From: Syntrophorhabdaceae bacterium
Lineage (GTDB): Bacteria > Desulfobacterota > Syntrophorhabdia > Syntrophorhabdales > Syntrophorhabdaceae
Direction: 5' to 3'
NCBI GenBank assembly: GCA_026415015.1
Contig: JAOAHW010000117.1
Coordinates: forward strand, 1 to 8,156
Length of the DNA: 8,156 bases
The position numbers were made by a program, and so were the translations under genes. How positions within the stretch are numbered: position 1 is the stretch's first letter; every line of letters begins with the position of its first letter. This document shows, in pieces, positions 7,115 to 8,156 of this stretch. The notes beneath the pieces are model-generated. The model was not told the origin of the DNA. It saw only the letters and a program-made list of their open reading frames with translations, and did no database searches.

Positions 7115-7174
7115 GAATAGATGTCCTTTTATAATGTATATGTCCCAGGACAAGACAACAAAAGGCATCTATTC
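7115..7174. repeat. Long imperfect inverted repeat after the nitroreductase gene
   Basis: GAATAGATGTCCTTTT (7115-7130) pairs with AAAAGGCATCTATTC (7160-7174), giving 15 bp with one bulged base around a 29-base loop. Inside the loop TGTCCCAGGACA (7141-7152) is itself nearly palindromic. The right arm includes the nitroreductase stop codon (7171-7169). Neither strand has a T run after the stem, so it is not a standard terminator. It may end or protect the nitroreductase transcript, or be a small mobile-type intergenic element together with the adjacent heptamers. Confidence 0.7.
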
Positions 7175-7822
7175 AATCCACTTAACAAAACTTTCAAGGC
7201 TGTCCCTTGGTGTCTTAAACTCATTGACAGGGCTTGTCCAATCAGGATGCCCAAGGGCTATACCTATGACCACATCCTTATTATCAGGGATATCAAGGAG
7301 TTCTTTTATATCATCCTCATATGCAGATATCAATCCAATAGGGCATGTGCCGAGCCCAAAATCATATGCAATAAGGGTTATATAACCCAGGATTATCCCT
7401 ATATCTACAAGCCTTGCCTTTGAAAAGGCATTATCCAGGCACAGTATTATAGCCACAGGTGCACCATAGAAGTTGCAGCTACCTTCATTGATAAAGACAT
7501 TAAAATTCTGGCCTATCTTCTCAAGATATGGGTTCATAAGCTCAAAGGATGCCACGCCCCTCTTACTGAACTGCTCTGCAAGGGGTTTCACATTCCCAGG
7601 GCTACAGGATATCTGCTTTTCCCTGTAAGACTTTAAGAGCCTCCTGCTCAGCCTTGCCTTTTCCTCGCCCATGACCACATAGAGCTCCCAGGGCTGCAGG
7701 TTTATGGCAGAAGGGGCACATGTGGCAAGTTTAAGTATCTCCTCCACTGTCTCCTTTGGTATTGCATCTGGTCTAAATGCCCTTATGCTCTTTCTCTCTT
7801 TAATTACCTTCAAAAGCTCCAT
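7169..7822 (-). CDS. Nitroreductase-family FMN oxidoreductase
   Basis: This is a 217-residue member of the nitroreductase-like superfamily (PF00881), FMN enzymes that usually form dimers and reduce nitro groups, quinones or flavins with NAD(P)H. The substrate cannot be read from sequence. Visible family features are RKSIRAF near the N-terminus (10-16, FMN phosphate contact), APSAINLQPWELYVV (36-50), FYGAPVAIILCLD (118-130), DIGIILGYITLIAYDFGLGTCPIG (140-163) and the closing VIGIALGHPD (185-194). There is no ferredoxin-type cysteine motif and no signal peptide, so it is probably a soluble cytoplasmic protein. ATG at 7822 has GGAGG 7 bases upstream. It is co-directional with, but 125 bases from, the larA-like gene and 77 bases after the caspase-like gene, so a shared transcript is possible but unproven. 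Its last codons lie in the inverted repeat. Confidence 0.9.
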   Translation of the reverse strand: MELLKVIKERKSIRAFRPDAIPKETVEEILKLATCAPSAINLQPWELYVVMGEEKARLSRRLLKSYREKQISCSPGNVKPLAEQFSKRGVASFELMNPYLEKIGQNFNVFINEGSCNFYGAPVAIILCLDNAFSKARLVDIGIILGYITLIAYDFGLGTCPIGLISAYEDDIKELLDIPDNKDVVIGIALGHPDWTSPVNEFKTPRDSLESFVKWIE

Positions 7823-7899
7823 ATCCTGGCCTCCAGCTGTATAGAATTTTAGAGTTGATTGCCAATCTTAATATTATCATGCCAAATTTAGGCATCTCA
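7823..7899. other. Intergenic region with a small hairpin after the caspase-like gene
   Basis: Just past the stop codon of the caspase-like gene, ATGCC-TAAATTT-GGCAT (7895-7879, minus strand) can fold as a 5-bp hairpin without a following T run, so it is at most a weak terminator. An 11-base near-palindrome, GATTGCCAATC (7857-7867), lies upstream of the nitroreductase gene and might bind a regulator. No convincing promoter is visible. No gene is seen here. Confidence 0.3.
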
Positions 7900-8156
7900 T
7901 TAATTAACTGCCAGGGGGAAATCAGGCACTGTATTTGGTTTTGTTGTTACAGGTGTCTGTTTCCCTTTTGTAAGTTCCTTTACCCTTTCTGCAATATAGG
8001 TATCGAGCATGTTCACTGTAATCTTGCCCTTTCCGAGAAGGTCTGCCTTGCCTCCTAAGCCTTCTACTAATGCCTTTGTGAAGGCACCGTTTTGCCATTG
8101 AGGGTCTTCCAGGGAGTACTGCCTACCTGTAGAAGAGGCAAAGACAACCACACCGT
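7900..8156 (-). CDS. Peptidase C14 caspase-like protein, C-terminal fragment
   Basis: Only the last 84 codons are in the window; the frame stays open to the right edge, and the apparent first codon at 8151 is an internal GTG (Val). The sequence VVVFASSTGRQYSLED, then QWQNGAFTKALVEGLGGKAD, then LDTYIAERVKELTKGKQTP and a closing VPDFPLAV, matches the end of the bacterial caspase-like (C14/p20, metacaspase-type) domain, where the VVFASS..GR strand and W-x-x-GAFTKAL helix follow the catalytic Cys segment. The catalytic His and Cys would be upstream, outside the window, so activity cannot be judged. Such proteins are often secreted or carry added N-terminal or regulatory domains, and roles range from stress and cell death to defence; none can be chosen here. 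TAA at 7902-7900 is the true C-terminus. Confidence 0.82.
   Translation of the reverse strand, partial: GVVVFASSTGRQYSLEDPQWQNGAFTKALVEGLGGKADLLGKGKITVNMLDTYIAERVKELTKGKQTPVTTKPNTVPDFPLAVN

Noticed and set aside
7838..7866. Possible promoter before the nitroreductase gene (TTGGCA, 16 bases, TATACA)
   Set aside because: The boxes look fair, but transcription would begin at about 7831, inside the GGAGG ribosome-binding site, removing it from the mRNA.

Overview
This is a bacterial chromosomal segment in which all nine genes lie on the minus strand. Read right to left (the direction of transcription) the order is: 3' end of a caspase-like peptidase gene, a nitroreductase-family gene, a LarA-family (nickel-pincer racemase) gene, then the classic translation cluster thrS-infC-rpmI-rplT-pheS-pheT, with pheT running off the left edge. 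The organism is not identifiable from the window alone. The proteins are plainly bacterial, GC content is moderate, and there is heavy use of AGG/AGA for Arg and ATA for Ile. A flavin nitroreductase and a LarA-type enzyme next door fit an anaerobic, possibly thermotolerant lineage such as Nitrospirota or Desulfobacterota. That placement is a guess from style and context.

Positions 1-5594 hold the translation cluster. The genes are separated by -4 to about 47 bases, and nearly all have a clear Shine-Dalgarno sequence, so they probably form one transcript. A candidate sigma70-type promoter lies just upstream of thrS (5657-5685). The products are threonyl-tRNA synthetase, initiation factor 3, ribosomal proteins L35 and L20, and both subunits of phenylalanyl-tRNA synthetase. 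Three details stand out. thrS has no N-terminal TGS domain. infC seems to lack a usable ATG/GTG/TTG start and instead has an ATA codon ideally placed behind a perfect 9-base Shine-Dalgarno. pheS has no visible Shine-Dalgarno and is preceded by a hairpin built over the rplT stop codon.

Positions 5748-7043 encode a complete LarA-family protein with the full set of catalytic and cofactor-binding residues, but no cofactor-making genes (larB/larC/larE) are visible here. Its upstream region (7044-7168) is the most unusual non-coding DNA in the window: a run of 7-base tandem repeats ending 15 bases before the start codon, next to a long imperfect inverted repeat that reaches into the end of the nitroreductase gene.

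Positions 7169-7822 encode a complete FMN-dependent nitroreductase-family protein. Positions 7900-8156 are the C-terminal end of a peptidase C14 (caspase-like) protein whose catalytic part lies outside the window. No intergenic stretch exceeds 300 bases, and no tRNA, rRNA, CRISPR array, transposase or phage gene is seen. I see no convincing wholly new multi-gene system. The best leads are the infC start and the repeat element before larA.
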